Source: Campylobacter sp. MIT 21-1684 (lineage in GTDB: Bacteria; Campylobacterota; Campylobacteria; Campylobacterales; Campylobacteraceae). From it: DNA of 64,000 bases. Position numbers and translations under genes: made by a program. The stretch spans positions 33,995-97,994 of the forward strand of contig NZ_JAPHNA010000004.1 in assembly GCF_026241315.1 (NCBI RefSeq), given 5' to 3'. The notes below the pieces were generated by a model. The model ran no database searches and had not been told where the DNA came from. It saw only the letters and a list, made by a program, of their open reading frames with translations. Numbering within the stretch: the stretch's first letter is position 1; each line of letters opens with the position of its first letter. Positions 9,356-17,598 of this stretch are shown here, piece after piece.

Positions 9356-10462
9356 TTATCCATTTTTTGTTTTAAGAGGAAGCAATAAAGAGATTAAAAT
9401 TGCAAAAGCAAAAGGAATAATATAATTTATACTTACCTTGTCATAAAAGATTAAAAGACTGATAACGATAAGAAAAAAAGAATATGAATTTGCCTTAGAA
9501 ACCAAAGTTCCGACAATATAAGCTTCATATTTTTGTGCTAAAACACTTCTAATAAATATTCTACTTATATTAAAACAAAGTCCCAATATAAAAACAGAAA
9601 CTATTTTAAAAATAAAATTTTCTAAAAAGCTCCAAAAAACAATAGCTACTATAAGAAATACTACACTCATTTTATACTGAATAAAAAGCTGATAAAACAT
9701 TTTTTTAGCAAGCAAAATACTAGAAAATATCATACCTAATCCCATAGCAGCATCTAAAATTCCAACTTCTATCATATCACCTTTATGATAAGCAACTTGC
9801 ACAGGAAGCATAAAATTGAAAAGTGCCAAAGTTGGCCATATAAAAATCAAAGCACACTCTAGTCCTGTTAATTGTATTTTTGTATCTCTTTTCAATTCTT
9901 CTTTTAATTCCTCATTTGCTATCTCTTCTTTATGAGATAAAAAGAAAGTGCTAAAAAATAAAAATAAAAAAATCAAGGAACTCATCAAAATAACTTCTTT
10001 AGGATTATGTTTAAAGATAAAAGCTGCTACAACAGGTCCTAACATTAAACTTATTTGATTTACACTCATAGAAAAGGAACTGAATTGAAGAATTTTCTGC
10101 TGGGAATACTTTTTAGCCAAAGCTACAAACCACATTTCCCAACTCGATTCCATAATGAAAAAGAAGAACCAAAGAGTAGTATTTAAACAAAGAATTACAA
10201 TATGATTATGAGCAAAAAATAACAAGAAAGAAACAAAAAAAGAGGCTAAAAGAGCATAACTTGTAAGCTTTAATCCGCTTAACTGCTTTTTATTTTTATA
10301 AAATAAAGGTACAAGTATAGCCGGAACAAAAGTAAGTGCAACTAAAACAGCAAGATAGAAAGGAGTATTGTTTTCTACAAGCATTAGCCAATTAATAGCA
10401 AGAATTAAAGCTCCGCAACTTAAACGATAAAGTGCAGAGAGGAATACATAAAGATACATCAC
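9356..10462 (-). CDS. MFS-type exporter of the accessory ATP-grasp operon
   Basis: 368 residues with about 11-12 hydrophobic helices and a central hydrophilic loop (HKEEIANEELKEELKRD), as in major facilitator transporters. It looks most like drug or peptide efflux MFS proteins, but I do not recognise an orthologue or substrate. Its start (GTG 10462, or ATG 10459) overlaps the ATP-grasp stop by 4 bases or directly adjoins it, so translation is coupled. Position as last gene after a ligase suggests export of, or immunity to, the ligase product; this is inference. Confidence 0.8.
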   Translation of the reverse strand: MMYLYVFLSALYRLSCGALILAINWLMLVENNTPFYLAVLVALTFVPAILVPLFYKNKKQLSGLKLTSYALLASFFVSFLLFFAHNHIVILCLNTTLWFFFFIMESSWEMWFVALAKKYSQQKILQFSSFSMSVNQISLMLGPVVAAFIFKHNPKEVILMSSLIFLFLFFSTFFLSHKEEIANEELKEELKRDTKIQLTGLECALIFIWPTLALFNFMLPVQVAYHKGDMIEVGILDAAMGLGMIFSSILLAKKMFYQLFIQYKMSVVFLIVAIVFWSFLENFIFKIVSVFILGLCFNISRIFIRSVLAQKYEAYIVGTLVSKANSYSFFLIVISLLIFYDKVSINYIIPFAFAILISLLLPLKTKNG

Positions 10463-11703
10463 TCAAGCTCAAAAATTTGTTCGCTTAAAAAATTTGCTAA
10501 ATCAATAGGCAAAGTTGTTTTATCTTGAAAGAAATGATTTTCCCAAACAAATTCCACCACTCCTTCCCTTGCACTCCAATCCTTAGCATCAGTGCTTAAA
10601 TTTCCTACATTTGTGGTTATTTTTATACTTGTAAGCTCTTTAGGTAAAGAAAGTTTTTCCAAAGCATTGATTTTTTTAATTCTGCCTTTTTTAGCTTTTA
10701 AAAAAGCAATACTTGAAGTTCTTTTTGCTTCTGGCACTTCAAAATTTGTCAAATCCTTGCCTAAGTAAGAAGCGATATGTAAAAAATAGGGATTAAACTC
10801 AAAAGCATTTTCAAGTTGATCCATTATGCCATCGCCTCCTGTTCTTGCTCCAACTTCTATGAGATACATTTTATTATCTTTAATTTTAATTTCTATATGA
10901 GCAAGACCTCTATCAATACCTAAAGCTTTACAAGCTTTATGTGCTAAGTCATTAAGAAGGGAATTATTATTTCTATGACTTGGAATTAAATGTGCCATTT
11001 CACTAAAATAAGGTTCATTTGAAAGGTATTTTTCAGTAACACTTAAGCTTTTGTAGGAATTTTTCAAACAAAGCACTTCTACTGAAACTTCTTCAGTAGA
11101 ATTAATATATTCTTCAATTAAATATTTATCACCCTTTATTTTGAAACCTTCTTTATGTGTAGCAATAAGCTCCTTAGCTTGCTTTAAAGCATTTTGAGCT
11201 TCTTGTTTATTATAAGCTACACTAACACCTCCACTTCCTCCAAAATCATAAGGCTTAATGATCAAAGGAAAACCTATATGTGCTATGGCCTCATCAAGTT
11301 CTTTTTCATCTTCAAGTAAGAAAAACCTAGCACTAGGGAGTTTAAATTTTTCAAATTGTAATTTCATTTTATATTTATTTCGCGAATTCTCTACTGCCTG
11401 TTTAGAAAGAAAAGGCAAAGAAAAATATTCATTAAGCTCATTTGCACTTTCTAAAGTCCAATCATTTAAAGGAATGGCACCTAAAAATTGATAAGCTTTT
11501 TGAATTTGAGCTTTTACAGCTTTTATTAGTGCTAAAGTATCATTTGCATCACATAACAAACAACCATCAAAATATCTATTTTTATTAAAGATTCCTTGTT
11601 TATCTGCAATAAAAACTTCTGCATCTGTGGCTTTTCTTGCTCCAGCCAAAGCTCTTTCTCTTAAGTATTGATTTGCACCAAGCAAAAGTATAAATTTTTT
11701 CAT
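10459..11703 (-). CDS. ATP-grasp ligase, possibly amino-acid/peptide ligase
   Basis: 414 residues from ATG 11703; 14 more in-frame codons upstream belong to the end of the methyltransferase region. N-terminal Rossmann-like pre-ATP-grasp domain (LLLGANQYLRERAL), then an ATP-grasp fold with the nucleotide-binding lysine in FPLIIKPYDFGGSGGVS (about 145-160) and the metal-binding segment HIEIKIKDNKMYLIEVGARTGGDG given by its parts around 275-298. A C-terminal extension follows. The architecture resembles L-amino-acid ligases (BacD-like) and carbamoyl-phosphate-synthase-like ATP-grasps. The substrate is unknown. Confidence 0.8.
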   Translation of the reverse strand: MKKFILLLGANQYLRERALAGARKATDAEVFIADKQGIFNKNRYFDGCLLCDANDTLALIKAVKAQIQKAYQFLGAIPLNDWTLESANELNEYFSLPFLSKQAVENSRNKYKMKLQFEKFKLPSARFFLLEDEKELDEAIAHIGFPLIIKPYDFGGSGGVSVAYNKQEAQNALKQAKELIATHKEGFKIKGDKYLIEEYINSTEEVSVEVLCLKNSYKSLSVTEKYLSNEPYFSEMAHLIPSHRNNNSLLNDLAHKACKALGIDRGLAHIEIKIKDNKMYLIEVGARTGGDGIMDQLENAFEFNPYFLHIASYLGKDLTNFEVPEAKRTSSIAFLKAKKGRIKKINALEKLSLPKELTSIKITTNVGNLSTDAKDWSAREGVVEFVWENHFFQDKTTLPIDLANFLSEQIFELE

Positions 11704-11707
11704 TTTT

Positions 11708-12730
11708 TTAATCCTTTTTGAAAACAAGAAGTACAGAATCCCCAAATGCCTGAGTCTCGGTATCTAAAGTATAAATTTTGCTAAAACCAAAAGAAGAAAA
11801 TTCTTCTATAAGTTTTTCCTTTTCTTTTTCCATATAAGGCAGAACTTCTAAATTCATCAACTTTTCTCCTGTGTTCGTCCTTACCCTACGTTTTATTTCA
11901 CTTCCAACAATCATTTTCTCTTTGTTATATAAATGCGGTGGCAGTGAAAAAAATCCTTTTCTCCAATTTCTTTGACAATGATCAATTATAAATATTCCTC
12001 CTTGTTTTAGTATTCTATATACATTTTTGATATGTTGTTTTCTTTCTTCTGCATTGACTATCATATGCAAACAACCCATATTAATTGCCGTGTCAAAACT
12101 TTCATTTTCAAAGGCATTCAAAAAAAGAACATTGCTTTCTATAAAGTCAATATCTAAATTTTGTTCTTTTGCAAAACTTCTTGCCTTTTCTAAAGCACTA
12201 GTGGATATATCAATACTAGTAACATCTACATCGTTTTTCTTTAAAAATATACTGTCCCTTCCTTCTCCACAACCCAAATCAATAACTTTTTTATTTTTAA
12301 AGTACGATTCAAAATTTTTATAAATTGCTACTAAAGATTCATTAGCAAGCCTACTCTCCCAAGTACTAACTCCATTTTCATATATTTTTTTATAACGTTT
12401 TTCATATCCTAAATAATACTCATTTGAATGTAAGATGAAATCTTTAATATCTTCAATAGAACAAATGTGTTTTAATTTAGAAATTTGTTTTGTATAAAAT
12501 ATTTGTATATCGCAATTCTTATCTTTTTTTGCAACAAAACAGAATGGGGTATTGATGATAACAAGTTCTTTTTTGAAAGCAAATTTAATTGTATCTTTAT
12601 TAAAATCCTCTTTTTTCTTAAAATCTAAATAAAAAAATTCAGCATTTTGTGTATAAAGAATAATAGGACTGGATAATTCAAAAAATTCTATTTCATCAAG
12701 TCTATCTATACAACTGTATCCTAATTCCAA
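11708..12730 (-). CDS. SAM-dependent methyltransferase with unknown N-terminal domain
   Basis: 340 residues if started at the TTG at 12730. The C-terminal half is a class I methyltransferase: motif I VIDLGCGEGRDS, the acidic VTSIDIS, the motif-IV region FDTAINMGCLHM and ILKQGGIFII. The first ~130 residues match nothing I know. The frame remains open upstream to 12790, where AAGGA sits six bases before an ATA codon, so coding probably began there (360 residues) and the start may have mutated from ATG. It is first in the operon with the ATP-grasp ligase (4-base gap) and MFS exporter. Confidence 0.75.
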   Translation of the reverse strand: MELGYSCIDRLDEIEFFELSSPIILYTQNAEFFYLDFKKKEDFNKDTIKFAFKKELVIINTPFCFVAKKDKNCDIQIFYTKQISKLKHICSIEDIKDFILHSNEYYLGYEKRYKKIYENGVSTWESRLANESLVAIYKNFESYFKNKKVIDLGCGEGRDSIFLKKNDVDVTSIDISTSALEKARSFAKEQNLDIDFIESNVLFLNAFENESFDTAINMGCLHMIVNAEERKQHIKNVYRILKQGGIFIIDHCQRNWRKGFFSLPPHLYNKEKMIVGSEIKRRVRTNTGEKLMNLEVLPYMEKEKEKLIEEFSSFGFSKIYTLDTETQAFGDSVLLVFKKD

Positions 12731-12815
12731 TAGAGATTCTTTACAATTTCTTTTCTCTTTTAAAACTTTAAATAAAGCTATTTTATCTATTTTTTATCCT
12801 TTTATAAATTGTTTT

Positions 12816-12821
12816 ATTATA
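12816..12821 (-). promoter_or_regulatory. Extended -10 promoter of the methyltransferase/ATP-grasp/MFS operon
   Basis: Perfect TATAAT preceded by TGA on the minus strand, giving an extended -10, with the ribosome-binding site AAGGA at 12797-12801 downstream. This is the only strong promoter visible ahead of the three-gene operon and implies a leader of about 20 bases. Confidence 0.65.
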
Positions 12822-13031
12822 TCACAATACAACAAAGAATAATTCAAGCTTAGTCTAAAGAACTTGTGTCAATGCAAGATGAAACTTTTTAGTTTTCACT
12901 AGGATTATGTTAGAAATTAGTAAAACAGTTTCATACTAAAAATGAACGTTTTAAAACATAGAATACAAAAACAAAATATTTTGCAATATTGTAAGTTTTA
13001 GCATCTGTATTCTTACGCTTAATACTAGCTA

Positions 13032-13255
13032 TTAAAAATCATCTTTATCGGTATTATCATCATTTGTTTTAATGTAAAAAAGAATTTGTAACTCTATTAT
13101 TTTTTCAATTCATTTTTCAAAAGTTTCTTTAAAAATCCATTTATATCTTTCTCTTAATAAGTTTGTGTATTTTGACTTTCGCCTCGTATAGGTTGAAAAT
13201 CTTTTTCATTAATAAGTTTAACTTGATATTATCGCCCATAGCCATTCAAATTCTT
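13032..13255 (-). pseudogene. Decayed gene fragment A
   Basis: A minus-strand frame ending at TAA 13032-13034 reads RERYKWIFKETFEK, a stop, then IEKIIELQILFYIKT and NDDNTDKDDF; coherent sequence upstream shifts frame (KEFEWLWA). Charged, helix-like composition, acidic C-terminus, one in-frame stop and one frameshift suggest the 3' remnant of a protein gene. No family recognised. Confidence 0.45.
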
Positions 13256-13317
13256 TAACAAATTTATCGTGTTTTTGAAATAAAGATATTTAGTTTTAAA
13301 CTATATAAGCTTAAATC

Positions 13318-13436
13318 TTATTTTAAAAACTCATCAAGTTCATCTCTCAAATCACTAACTTTTTTAACCAAAGAAGAATCTAAATGAAATTCTATACCAT
13401 AAGAAACATAACCCTGCGATTTATTTCTTTTCTATC
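13318..13436 (-). pseudogene. Decayed gene fragment B
   Basis: A minus-strand frame of about 36 codons ends at TAA 13318-13320 and reads QGYVSYGIEFHLDSSLVKK then VSDLRDELDEFLK, natural-looking C-terminal sequence with no start codon. A neighbouring frame upstream reads MGIDRKEINRR, so a frameshift near 13415 may join them. Probably the 3' end of a lost gene; function unknown. Confidence 0.45.
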
Positions 13437-13616
13437 AATTCCCATCTAAGTATCAAAAATAACATTTTTATAAAGATGAATTTTGTATGTTGTTTCGATT
13501 TTTTATTTTATCTCACAAATCACTTTTCAAACAGTCCAAAAAATGGGTACAAAATTCTAAAGCACTTCAAACGAAAGCTGAAAAATAGCACAAAAGAAAG
13601 TTATCATCAAAACACA

Positions 13617-14489
13617 CTAATCAATAAATCTTTTTGAAAGCTCATCAAAATATTCAATACGTCTATCACGCAAAAAAGGCCAACACTGACGCACTTTTTC
13701 AATTCGTTTTAAATCAAGTTCTACAACTTCACAAAGTTCATTTTCACTTCCCGCACGAAAAAGTTCCTCTCCTTGTGGTCCAAAAACAAAGGAATTTCCC
13801 CAAAATCTTATTCCACAAGCAACACCACTTAAATCTTTCTCAAAACCAATTCTATTAATTGCTACTACATACAAACCATTTGCTATAGCGTGTCCTTTTT
13901 GCACACTAAGCCAAGCTTCAAGCTGTCTTTGTTTTTCTTCAGAATCATCTTCATCAAACCAACCTATTGCTGTAGGATAGATAAGAATTTGAGCTCCTTT
14001 TAAAGCCATAAGTCGAGCTGCTTCTGGATACCATTGATCCCAACAAATAAGTACACCGAGTTTTCCAAGACTTGTATTTATGGGTTCAAAACCTAAATCT
14101 CCCGGTGTAAAATAAAATTTTTCATAAAAACAAGGATCATCAGGTATGTGCATTTTACGGTATTTACCGGCTATACTCCCATCTTTTTCAAAAACAAGAG
14201 CGCTATTATGATATAGTCCTGCACTTCTTTTTTCAAACAAGCTAACAAGCAAAATAACACGGTGCTGTTTTGCTACCTTAGACCAAAATTCCACATCCTT
14301 TTCATACTCGTTTGCAAGGTCAAAAAAAGCAGTATTCTCACTTTGACAAAAATACTCATTTTGATGTAATTCCCCAAGGCAAACAAGTTCTGCGCCATCT
14401 TTGACAGCTTTTTGAATGAATTGGCAAGTTCGAACAATAGTCTTTTCTTTACTTCCAAGATATTTTTGCTGTACAAGGGCGATTTTCAT
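13617..14489 (-). CDS. aguB: N-carbamoylputrescine amidohydrolase
   Basis: Nitrilase-superfamily enzyme hydrolysing N-carbamoylputrescine to putrescine, CO2 and ammonia. 290 residues with the Glu-Lys-Cys triad: E40 in CLGELHQNEYF, lysine in KYRKMHIPDD and cysteine in GVLICWDQWYPEAARL. The WYPE context and the PDDPCFYEKFYFTPGD run are typical of the AguB subgroup. Its start overlaps the cation-efflux stop by 4 bases and it follows aguA in the same operon. Confidence 0.92.
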   Translation of the reverse strand: MKIALVQQKYLGSKEKTIVRTCQFIQKAVKDGAELVCLGELHQNEYFCQSENTAFFDLANEYEKDVEFWSKVAKQHRVILLVSLFEKRSAGLYHNSALVFEKDGSIAGKYRKMHIPDDPCFYEKFYFTPGDLGFEPINTSLGKLGVLICWDQWYPEAARLMALKGAQILIYPTAIGWFDEDDSEEKQRQLEAWLSVQKGHAIANGLYVVAINRIGFEKDLSGVACGIRFWGNSFVFGPQGEELFRAGSENELCEVVELDLKRIEKVRQCWPFLRDRRIEYFDELSKRFID

Positions 14490-15373
14490 TGTTTTTCTCT
14501 CTCCACTTCTTGATCATCATAGGGATCTAAATGTATCTGAAATTCCCATTTTTCATTACAGAATTTCTCTCTTATATTTTGCTCTATCTCATCTGAAATT
14601 TTATGTGCGTGAAATAAAGATATTATAGGACAAAAAACCAAATGAACACTAAGGTAGTTGATATTTGGAGTTTTACGAGTTTTTAAATCGTGAAAGGACA
14701 AAACATCTTTATGATTTTTAATAAGAGTATAAATTTGTTTTACCTTTTCGCTTTCAAGTGCTTTATCCATAAGAAAAGGGAGGGATTTTTTTACAATAGA
14801 ACAAGCACTAAAAGCAATATAAAAACTCGCAGCAATACCAAAAATAGCATCAATAAAATGCCACTGCGTAAAATAAATAACAATCAAAGCAAGAAGGGTG
14901 CAACAATTTGTCAAAAGATCAGTTTTATAATGCAAACAATCGCTCTCAACAATAAGACTGTTTGTCTTTTTTGCTACATAAGTTAAGAAAAGGACAAGAA
15001 TCAAAGTGCAAACAAGGGAAAAAAACATTACAAACATTCCAGAGTTAATATCTGAAATTTCTTCATATTTATACATCTTTTGAATGCTTTGAAAAAAAAT
15101 AAAAATACTAATTATCGCAATAAAACAACCTTCAAGCAATCCTACTAAAGCTTCAATCTTGCTAAAACCAAAATTATAAGAAGCATTGGGTTTCTGTGAT
15201 GATTTTCTAAGAGCTAAAAAATTAAATAAAGAAATAACAAGATCCATCATAGAATCTAAAGCACTTGAAAGTATTGCAACTGAACCACTTGCCAAACCTA
15301 TAAAAAATTTTACCAATGCTAACAACAAAGCACATATACTCGCTATAATTGTCGCTTTTTTCTCTAATTTCAT
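14486..15373 (-). CDS. Cation diffusion facilitator (CDF) transporter
   Basis: 295 residues, six predicted helices then a cytoplasmic C-terminal domain. The metal-site aspartates fit LSSALDSMMDLVIS (helix II) and the later SDCLHYKTDLLTN (helix V), typical of Zn/Fe/Mn CDF exporters related to FieF. It sits exactly between aguA (2-base gap) and aguB (4-base overlap) in the agmatine pathway operon; as far as I remember this order is kept in C. jejuni. Substrate is not settled. Confidence 0.88.
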   Translation of the reverse strand: MKLEKKATIIASICALLLALVKFFIGLASGSVAILSSALDSMMDLVISLFNFLALRKSSQKPNASYNFGFSKIEALVGLLEGCFIAIISIFIFFQSIQKMYKYEEISDINSGMFVMFFSLVCTLILVLFLTYVAKKTNSLIVESDCLHYKTDLLTNCCTLLALIVIYFTQWHFIDAIFGIAASFYIAFSACSIVKKSLPFLMDKALESEKVKQIYTLIKNHKDVLSFHDLKTRKTPNINYLSVHLVFCPIISLFHAHKISDEIEQNIREKFCNEKWEFQIHLDPYDDQEVEREKQ

Positions 15374-15375
15374 TA

Positions 15376-16350
15376 CTAGGACCTTTTAAAACGATTTTGA
15401 CAAGAGCAATGAAGTGAGCCATTTTGTCTTAAAAACACTCTCGCATCAACACCTACAACTTTATGATTAGGCAATTTTTTTTGCAGTCTTTGACGCACTT
15501 TCTCATCATTTTCATCTTTATAAAATGGTACAATAAGAGCATTATTAACAAAAACAAAATTTGCATAACTTGCACCAAGTCTCTTTTCTTTATAATATAA
15601 AGGTTTAGGAAGAGGGAGTTCAACAAGTTCAAATTCTGTTTGCAAAAGTTCTTGCTTCATCGCCTGCAAGGGCTTAAAATGCTCATCTTGTTCATCTTCA
15701 CAAATACAAAAAGCTATAGTTTTTTCATTAATAAATCTTGCTAAAATATCGATATGGCAATCAGTATCATCTCCTCTTATAAAACCATTTTCAAGCCAAA
15801 TGATATGTTTTAAACCAAAAAACTGCTGCAATTTTTCTTCAATTTGTTTTTTATTAAAAGAAGGGTTACGATTAGCATTTAAAAGGCATTGTGTAGTACT
15901 AAGCATTACTCCATTGCCATTAAAATCAACACTTCCACCTTCTAAAACAAAATGGACTGTCTGCAATTTTTCTTTAAATTTCTCTTTAAACAAGCGCGCA
16001 TTAACAGCATTATCTAAAGTGCTCTGAAATTTATCTCCCCAAGCATTAAAAGTAAAATCCAACGCTTGTATTTTATCATCTACAAAAACATCAATAGCAC
16101 CAAAATCACGTATCCAAGTATCATTTGTAGGACACTCGAAAAATTCCACATTTCTAAAATGTAAAAAAGGTTTAAAATCTTTTTTATCCGGTGCTATCAA
16201 CAGCACTTTTTGAAAAACACTTACAGCATCAATAAATTCCTCATAAGCTTGCAGAATTTCTTTTAAATATGGCTTCCAATCGGTATTTTTATGAGGCAAA
16301 GAAAGTATTAAACATTCTTGTTCTCTCCACTCCGGAATAGATTTTATCAT
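15376..16350 (-). CDS. aguA: Agmatine deiminase
   Basis: Converts agmatine to N-carbamoylputrescine, the step before AguB. 324 residues of the peptidyl-arginine-deiminase fold. Motifs: TWIRDFGAIDVF, LEGGSVDFNGNG, RGDDTDCHIDILARF and the catalytic cysteine near the C-terminus in NGSLHCSCQN (C315). First gene of the aguA-CDF-aguB operon, the route to putrescine when ornithine decarboxylase is missing. Confidence 0.93.
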   Translation of the reverse strand: MIKSIPEWREQECLILSLPHKNTDWKPYLKEILQAYEEFIDAVSVFQKVLLIAPDKKDFKPFLHFRNVEFFECPTNDTWIRDFGAIDVFVDDKIQALDFTFNAWGDKFQSTLDNAVNARLFKEKFKEKLQTVHFVLEGGSVDFNGNGVMLSTTQCLLNANRNPSFNKKQIEEKLQQFFGLKHIIWLENGFIRGDDTDCHIDILARFINEKTIAFCICEDEQDEHFKPLQAMKQELLQTEFELVELPLPKPLYYKEKRLGASYANFVFVNNALIVPFYKDENDEKVRQRLQKKLPNHKVVGVDARVFLRQNGSLHCSCQNRFKRS

Positions 16351-16379
16351 TTACATACCTTTTTTGATAATAAAATCTA

Positions 16380-16385
16380 ATTGTA
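16380..16385 (-). promoter_or_regulatory. Candidate extended -10 for aguA operon
   Basis: TACAAT preceded by TGT on the minus strand, 29 bases upstream of the aguA ATG. Good match to the Campylobacter housekeeping -10. Confidence 0.5.
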
Positions 16386-16423
16386 ACATTTTTAATCATT
16401 TTGTCAAGAAAAATAATAGAAAG

Positions 16424-16843
16424 TTATTGTAAAAATATTTTTAACGTGTCGTTTTCAAGCAAAAAGAAATCGTGATGTTCTGAAAGTCGAAATTTTCCTT
16501 TAAAATGAGTCAAAAACATATCTTCAAATTCCATTGAATCTTTACATAACATTTTCGTAGAACCAAGAGTTTCGTTGTCTATTTCTAAAATTTCTCCATC
16601 AAATTTATAAAATCCAAAGAAACGATTACAACCGCCAAAACCATAAAATTTTTCATCTTCAAAACTTATATAAGGTGTTTCCTGCATATTTTGTACGTGA
16701 TAAGTTGTAGCATTTATAATAATCTTTTCAATTTTTAAAAGTTGATTCTTAGGAAAACGTATATCTTGATGTTGTATCAATGAAGTACTACTACAAGAAA
16801 CAAATAATGCTGAAAACAGAAAAAAAGAAAAAAAAATTTTCAT
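16424..16843 (-). CDS. META domain lipoprotein (HslJ-like)
   Basis: 139 residues. Type II signal peptide with lipobox LFVSC (cysteine about 17), so probably lipid-anchored. The mature part is one META domain: FYGFGGCNRFFGFYKFDG, ETLGSTKMLC and FEDMFLTHF are its recognisable pieces, with the conserved cysteine pair. META lipoproteins are linked to motility or novobiocin/heat stress in other bacteria, but its role here is unknown. Monocistronic, with its own -10 (CATAAT at 16883-16888). Confidence 0.83.
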   Translation of the reverse strand: MKIFFSFFLFSALFVSCSSTSLIQHQDIRFPKNQLLKIEKIIINATTYHVQNMQETPYISFEDEKFYGFGGCNRFFGFYKFDGEILEIDNETLGSTKMLCKDSMEFEDMFLTHFKGKFRLSEHHDFFLLENDTLKIFLQ

Positions 16844-17262
16844 AGCATTCCTTCAATTTCAAATTCATTGAGTACTTTTAAAATTATGACACACTAGCCT
16901 TAATCTGCTTACAGAAATTTGAAAATTTCTTGACTTTTCTCTTTTTAGTGCAACTTATACATTCAATATTTTAGCTCTTTAATTACCTGCAGTATGAAAA
17001 TTAAGAACGAAGAAGATCTTATTTAAAACTGCGAAATTCTATACTTTAAGTCAATTTTTGCAGATAACTCAAATGATTGATTTGAAATGATTAGAATTTT
17101 TGAATAAAAATTCAATTTTTATATTACAATCTTTTACTCTTATAACAATTTCACTTATATTTTTCAGTGTAACAAATCTATTAGCATTGTTTTTAAAAAA
17201 TAAAAACACTTAATTTTGAATTTGCAAAATTAAAATTTTATATCTGCTAGCAACAATTTGGA
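16844..17262. other. Non-coding interval between META lipoprotein and ArsC-like gene
   Basis: About 420 bases without a credible open frame. It holds the META gene promoter (-10 at 16883-16888, minus), a 7-bp inverted repeat at 16914-16929, an A/T-only inverted repeat at 17094-17113 and the terminator listed at 17195-17233. No sign of mobile DNA. Confidence 0.5.
17195..17233 (-). terminator. Rho-independent terminator after the cheZ-arsC run
   Basis: Perfect 9-bp inverted repeat with a 6-base loop (17210-17233), followed on the minus strand by GTGTTTTTATTTTTT. It lies 30 bases beyond the last gene of the long leftward operon. The stem is A/T-rich, so strength is uncertain. Confidence 0.5.
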
Positions 17263-17598
17263 TTAATTGTACAAAAAATTCTCATACTCTTTAGAAATAA
17301 AAATTACGTCTTCAAAAAATATAACAGGTCTTTTAATGAGACTTGGATTATTCAAAACAAGATTTTTTAGTTCATTTTCATCCAAACCTTCAATCTTTTT
17401 TTTATTTAAACCAAGTTTCCTAGCTGTCATTCCTCCACTATTAATAAAGTCTTGTACTTTTCTTTTTTCAAGCCACGAATTCAAAGTATCTTCATCAAGT
17501 TTTTTAATATCAAGAAAATCAAAGACAAAACCCTTGTTGTTTAAAGCCTGTATAGCTTTTTGCACACTATTGCAATTTTTTATTCCATACATTTTCAT
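17263..17598 (-). CDS. ArsC/Spx/YffB family thioredoxin-fold protein
   Basis: 111 residues. The first strand and loop MYGIKNCNSVQKA, the phrase NSGGMTARKLGLNKKK and the cis-proline region IKRPVIF are typical of the ArsC-like family, closest to YffB. Only one cysteine is in the active-site loop, so arsenate reduction is doubtful; the biological role is unknown. Overlaps the aroG stop by 4 bases. Confidence 0.85.
   Translation of the reverse strand: MKMYGIKNCNSVQKAIQALNNKGFVFDFLDIKKLDEDTLNSWLEKRKVQDFINSGGMTARKLGLNKKKIEGLDENELKNLVLNNPSLIKRPVIFFEDVIFISKEYENFLYN

Larger units (their letters stand above)
12822..13616. other. Long non-coding stretch with decayed coding remnants
   Basis: About 800 bases without an intact gene. 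Two minus-strand fragments of plausible protein sequence are present (listed separately as pseudogenes). The remainder, 12822-13030, 13256-13317 and 13440-13616, shows no open frame, tRNA or convincing hairpin. No intact mobile element or direct repeat was seen. It separates the accessory operon from the agmatine-degradation operon. Confidence 0.6.

Noticed and set aside
17094..17113. 8-bp inverted repeat as a terminator
   Set aside because: A/T-only stem in very A/T-rich DNA, not adjacent to a gene end; a better candidate is at 17195-17233.
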